NCBI GenBank assembly: GCA_963847145.1
Contig: CAWJYN010000007.1
Location: 310,001 to 374,000, forward strand
Reading direction: 5' to 3'
Length of the DNA: 64,000 bases
DNA from: JABFRJ01 sp963847145
Lineage (GTDB): Bacteria; Pseudomonadota; Alphaproteobacteria; Rhizobiales; Hyphomicrobiaceae
The notes under the pieces were generated by a model. The model saw only the letters and a program-made list of their open reading frames with translations, did no database searches and had not been told where the DNA came from. Shown in pieces: positions 60,843 to 64,000 of this stretch (positions are counted from its first letter, which is position 1; every line of letters begins with the position of its first letter). The position numbers were made by a program, and so were the translations under genes.

Positions 60843-62609
60843 ATGCCTTACGTCGCCCCCGTCGATGACATCATGCACGCTTTGAAGACCGCGGCGGGCC
60901 TTGAGGGGCTGATTGCCGACGGCACGATCTCGGCTGACATGGACACGGTGCAAGCGGTCATCACCGAAGCCGGCAAGTTCGGCGCGGAGGTGCTCGATCC
61001 GCTCAACTGGTCGGGCGACCGCGAGGGCTCCAAGCTGGTGGATGGCGTCGTGCACACGCCGAAGGGCTGGAAGGAAGCTTACAAGGCCTTTGCCGATGGT
61101 GGTTGGTCGTCGCTGCCGTGTGCGGAAGAGCACGGCGGACAGGGCTTGCCGCAGATGGTGGCCATGGTGGCGGCCGAAATCTGGAATTCGACCAATATGG
61201 GGTTCGGTTTGTGTCCGCTGTTGACCAATGGTGCCATCGACGCCATCGAGGCGCACGGCACCGACGAACAAAAACGCGTGTATCTGTCGAAAATGGTGGC
61301 CGGAGAGTGGACCGGCACGATGAACCTGACGGAGCCGCATGCGGGCTCGGACCTCGGGCATCTGCGCGCGAAAGCCGAGAAGCAGGCTGACGGCACTTAC
61401 AAGATCACCGGCACCAAGATCTTCATCACCTATGGCGATCATGAGATGACGGACAACATCGTCCATCTCGTTCTCGCGCGGCTGCCGGATGCGCCTCCCG
61501 GCACGCGCGGCATCTCGCTATTCATCGTACCGAAGTATCTGGTCAATGCCGATGGTTCACGCGGTGCGCGCAACGATCTCGTTTGCGCGGGGCTTGAGCA
61601 CAAGATCGGCATTCATGCGTCGCCAACGTGCGTGATGAAATTCGGCGAGCAGGGTGGCGCTGTCGGCTATCTACTCGGTGAAGAAAACCGCGGGCTCAAC
61701 GTCATGTTCATCATGATGAATGCGGCGCGGCTGGCTGTCGGCATCCAGGGTGTGGCGATTGCCGAACGCGCGACGCAGCGGGCGCTGGAGTATGCCAAGG
61801 ACCGCCGCCAGGGCCGCACGGCCTCCAGCAAGGGGCACGAAATGGGCCCCATCATCGAGCACGCCGATGTGCGGCGCAGCTTGATGACCATGAAGTCGAT
61901 GACGCAAGCCGCCCGCGCCATCTGTCTCGTCGTCGCGCGAGAGATCGATATTTCAAAGCATGGCAAGGATGCGGCGATGCGCGCCGCTGCTGCGAACAAG
62001 GCGGCGCTGCTCACACCGATCGCCAAGGCTTTCTCCACCGACATTGGCTGCGAAGTCGCCTCTATGGGCGTGCAGATCCACGGCGGTATGGGCTTTGTCG
62101 AAGAAACCGGCGCGGCGCAGTACTATCGCGATGCGCGTATTCTCCCGATTTATGAAGGTACCAACGGCATCCAAGCCATCGATCTCGTCACGCGCAAGCT
62201 GCCACTGGATGGCGGCAAGGTGATGGAAGCCTACATCGGTGAACTCTGGAAAACGTGCGAGGAAGTGCGCGCGTCGAACAAGCCCGAGTTCGGCCGGATG
62301 AGCGAACGGCTCACGGACGCAGTGACGGCGCTGGCCGAGGCCACGCGCTATCTCGGCGAGCAACTGGCGAAGAACCCAGAAGCCGCTATGGCTGGCGCCA
62401 CGCCTTATCTGCGCCTGTTCGGGCTGGCGTCTGGCGGTGTCTATCTGGCGCGCGGGGCGCTGGCGGCGTCACGCGGGCAATCTGGCAGCGCGGCGCATGT
62501 GGCGCTGGCGCGGTTCTTTGCGGAGAATCTGGCGACGGCGGCGCCGGGCCTGAAAGAAACCGTTGTCGGTGGTGCGGACAGTACGCTTTGCTTGGCACTG
62601 TCGGCGTAG
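60843..62609 (+). CDS. Acyl-CoA dehydrogenase, long form with C-terminal extension
   Basis: 588 residues, FAD enzyme that alpha,beta-dehydrogenates acyl-CoA. The N terminus (YVAPVDDIMHALKTAAG) and overall length fit the long-form family that includes DmdC, 3-methylmercaptopropionyl-CoA dehydrogenase. FAD contacts: GTMNLTEPHAGSDLGHLRAK. Substrate/catalytic region: GAAQYYRDARILPIYEGTNG, where the Glu of YEGTNG is the base. The final 110 residues form the extra domain of the family. The actual acyl substrate is not settled by sequence. Confidence 0.9.
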   Translation: MPYVAPVDDIMHALKTAAGLEGLIADGTISADMDTVQAVITEAGKFGAEVLDPLNWSGDREGSKLVDGVVHTPKGWKEAYKAFADGGWSSLPCAEEHGGQGLPQMVAMVAAEIWNSTNMGFGLCPLLTNGAIDAIEAHGTDEQKRVYLSKMVAGEWTGTMNLTEPHAGSDLGHLRAKAEKQADGTYKITGTKIFITYGDHEMTDNIVHLVLARLPDAPPGTRGISLFIVPKYLVNADGSRGARNDLVCAGLEHKIGIHASPTCVMKFGEQGGAVGYLLGEENRGLNVMFIMMNAARLAVGIQGVAIAERATQRALEYAKDRRQGRTASSKGHEMGPIIEHADVRRSLMTMKSMTQAARAICLVVAREIDISKHGKDAAMRAAAANKAALLTPIAKAFSTDIGCEVASMGVQIHGGMGFVEETGAAQYYRDARILPIYEGTNGIQAIDLVTRKLPLDGGKVMEAYIGELWKTCEEVRASNKPEFGRMSERLTDAVTALAEATRYLGEQLAKNPEAAMAGATPYLRLFGLASGGVYLARGALAASRGQSGSAAHVALARFFAENLATAAPGLKETVVGGADSTLCLALSA

Positions 62610-62740
62610 GCTAATGAATCCTCTCTCCCCGTCCTTCATGGGGAGAAGGGTGGGCTGCCGCAAGCGGTGACCGCGCCAGAAAAAATCCGACGATGAGATT
62701 CAGAACCGGGCAACACCGAACCCGTTGCTGCCCACCCTAA

Positions 62741-62776
62741 CCCTCTCCCCATTGCAGAAGTGCAATGGGGAGAGGG
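62741..62776. repeat. Dispersed hairpin repeat, family C variant
   Basis: Perfect 16-base arms CCCTCTCCCCATTGCA (62741-62756) and TGCAATGGGGAGAGGG (62761-62776) around GAAG. An imperfect relative (CTCTCCCCG and GGGGAGAAGG) is at 62619-62650. It lies in the leader of the enoyl-CoA hydratase gene, with 20 bases to its start. Confidence 0.8.
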
Positions 62777-62796
62777 GACCAGCGCGGAGCTTCCCC

Positions 62797-63603
62797 ATGT
62801 CTGACATTTCTATCTCCGTCCGCGACGGCGTGCAGGCCATTCGGCTAACGCGCGTTGACAAGAAGAACGCGTTGACGGGCGCTATGTACGATGCGGCGCG
62901 CGAGGCGTTGCTGGCAGCCGAACACAACGACGACATCGCTGTGCATCTGTTTCTTGGTGCGCCGGGGGCTTTCTCTGCTGGCAATGACATGAACGATTTT
63001 GTGCGCCGCGCGACGGCGGCGACGGCTGGCACAAGCGGTCCTCAGCGCGCGCCCGGGGGCGACTTCATCCGCGTGCTGCCGCGCATCACCAAGCCGATGA
63101 TTGCCGCCGTCGACGGTCTTGCCGTCGGCATCGGCGTCACGCTGCTGATGCATTGCGATTTGGTGCTGGCATCGCCCGAAGCGAGCTTCCGCACGCCGTT
63201 TGTCAATTTGGGTCTGATCCAGGAAGCGGGCACCAGCGTCATTGGCCCGCATCGGCTCGGGTATCAGAATGCATTTGAGCTGCTGGTGCTGGGGGCGCTG
63301 TGGGATACGCAGCGGGCCAAGGAAGCTGGTCTGGTCAATTGGGTCGTGCCGTCGGCGGAATTGGAAAGCCGCGCGATGGCCGTCGCCAACGATCTCGCGC
63401 AGAAGCCGCGGCAGGCGCTGATGGCGGCGCGGCGGATGCTGCGGGGCGACCCATCGGCGATTGCAGCGGCGATCGAGGCGGAGACTGAGATCTACAAGCA
63501 ACTGATGGGCTCTCCCGAAGCCCGCGAGGCGTTCACGTCGTTTCTCGAAAAGCGCAAACCGGATTTCGCCAAGGCACGGGCGGCGGCGAAGGCGCGCGGG
63601 TGA
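62797..63603 (+). CDS. Enoyl-CoA hydratase/isomerase family protein
   Basis: 268 residues of the crotonase fold. The oxyanion-hole segments are GAPGAFSAGNDMNDFV and VDGLAVGIGVTLLMHCDLVL; the second catalytic position is Glu in LGLIQEAGTS, while the usual first Glu is missing from the GLAVGIG segment, so hydratase activity cannot be assumed and isomerase activity is possible. It follows the acyl-CoA dehydrogenase by about 190 bp and probably acts in the same oxidation pathway; a methylthioacryloyl-CoA hydratase role is one option if the dehydrogenase is DmdC-like. Confidence 0.87.
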   Translation: MSDISISVRDGVQAIRLTRVDKKNALTGAMYDAAREALLAAEHNDDIAVHLFLGAPGAFSAGNDMNDFVRRATAATAGTSGPQRAPGGDFIRVLPRITKPMIAAVDGLAVGIGVTLLMHCDLVLASPEASFRTPFVNLGLIQEAGTSVIGPHRLGYQNAFELLVLGALWDTQRAKEAGLVNWVVPSAELESRAMAVANDLAQKPRQALMAARRMLRGDPSAIAAAIEAETEIYKQLMGSPEAREAFTSFLEKRKPDFAKARAAAKARG

Positions 63604-63649
63604 GGGGCAGGGCTCGCACTGTACCTGCCCCTCATCCGCCCTTCGGGCA

Positions 63650-63685
63650 CCTTCTCCCCCGATGCGACGGCATCGGGGGAGAAGG
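63650..63685. repeat. Dispersed hairpin repeat, family C
   Basis: Perfect arms CCTTCTCCCCCGATGC (63650-63665) and GCATCGGGGGAGAAGG (63670-63685) around GACG. It is close to the copy at 15243-15283. Just downstream of the crotonase gene; may act as a terminator. Confidence 0.85.
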
Positions 63686-63812
63686 GAAGCTGGGGCGAGA
63701 TTTGTGCCGCCCTGTCTCCCGCAAGCCCGGCCTCTGGAAATCCTTGGCTGTGCGCGGGAAACGGTCGTATCGTGCGTTTCCCTGAGGCGGCTCGATCTTT
63801 TGACGTGAACGC

Positions 63813-64000
63813 ATGACACTTCTTCAGACCGCGCGTGCGCGCGCTTGTTGCCTTGCGCTCGCGGTGCTGGTTGCGGCTGGCGGGGGGGAGTTGCGGCGAC
63901 GCGAACCAATATCGCGGCACTCGATGCGGTCGCCGCGCAGGTGGCGGCGCTGCCGGTTGATGCGAAGACGCAGGTGGTGGCGGCGCATGTCTCACAAGAG
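63813..64000 (+). pseudogene. N-terminal part of an exported protein, frameshifted and cut by window end
   Basis: The ATG at 63813 starts a signal-peptide-like sequence (TLLQTARARACCLALAVLVA). At a run of seven G (63882-63888) the frame breaks; after it another frame reads VAATRTNIAALDAVAAQVAA and continues LPVDAKTQVVAAHVSQE to the window end. One base missing from, or two added to, the G run would join them. Family not identifiable from 60 residues. Homopolymer miscounting is the likely cause. Confidence 0.6.

Noticed and set aside
1..64000. CRISPR arrays, tRNA, rRNA or prophage
   Set aside because: No regularly spaced short direct repeats, no cloverleaf or rRNA-like sequence, and no phage structural genes were seen by eye. 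A tRNAscan or CRISPR tool run would be decisive.

Overview
This is a high-GC alphaproteobacterial chromosome segment, most likely Hyphomicrobiales (Rhizobiales). The order rpmH-rnpA-yidC-engB, the set DUF2948-hisD-UPF0262-infA-maf, two complete TRAP transporters and the very G/C-rich third codon positions all point there. Some loci (a small ORF with a full-length Shine-Dalgarno match, and many dispersed hairpin repeats) resemble Bradyrhizobium-type genomes. No rRNA, tRNA, CRISPR array or prophage was seen.

Layout. 0.1-6.6 kb: a TSUP exporter, DUF2939 and SLATT membrane proteins, an aspartate-dehydrogenase-like enzyme divergent from a cyclase/FAH-hydrolase pair, a frameshifted peroxiredoxin and a Pro/Ala-rich secreted protein. 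6.6-10.2 kb (minus): engB, yidC, rnpA and a 44-codon rpmH with a GTG start. 10.4-16.6 kb: a YghU-type GST, an intergenic zone with strong hairpins, argC, a RES/MbcA toxin-antitoxin pair with a likely operator, an SHMT-like PLP enzyme and a divergent DUF1116 protein. 16.7-21 kb: two methyltransferases in one operon, then pgk (frameshifted) and gph. 21-25.2 kb (minus): acetamidase and a TRAP operon whose large permease carries two compensating frameshifts. 25.7-33.3 kb: a large unknown membrane protein, a TIGR04325 methyltransferase, a lone dimethylformamidase large subunit, a YeiH exporter, a candidate small RNA and an unknown anchored protein. 33.6-37.6 kb: hydroxypyruvate isomerase divergent from a second TRAP operon. 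37.7-45.5 kb: a PAS protein, a gamma-carbonic anhydrase after a His-tailed thioredoxin-like protein, pyrE (frameshifted), DUF3095, a NitT/TauT-type binding protein with a TRIC channel, a small mRNA with an extended Shine-Dalgarno, an SDR and an SRPBCC protein. 45.7-49.3 kb: DUF2948, hisD, UPF0262, infA, maf. 49.4-56.6 kb: an IS5 remnant, then a minus-strand peptide-type ABC operon into which a two-gene HEPN module has been inserted, and a divergent LivK-type binding protein. 56.7-64 kb: GNAT, a vWA protein, an unknown secreted protein, a Sua5-type enzyme, acyl-CoA dehydrogenase, enoyl-CoA hydratase and a gene cut by the window end.

Genes that plausibly work together: pgk, gph and hyi touch glycerate/glycolate metabolism. 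The two TRAP systems and two ABC systems suggest a scavenger of organic acids, amides and peptides, consistent with the dimethylformamidase and acetamidase families present. The acyl-CoA dehydrogenase and crotonase are neighbours in one degradative pathway.

Data quality: at least six conserved genes (peroxiredoxin, pgk, dctM, pyrE, an oppC-like permease and the last gene) need one-base corrections to restore their family sequence, one of them at a seven-G run. Residual sequencing or assembly indels are the simplest explanation, so these should be read as probably intact genes. The best candidates for something undescribed are the HEPN/97-residue pair inside the ABC operon, the 24-codon small mRNA, the candidate minus-strand RNA at 32.3-32.6 kb and the nested hairpin repeat families.
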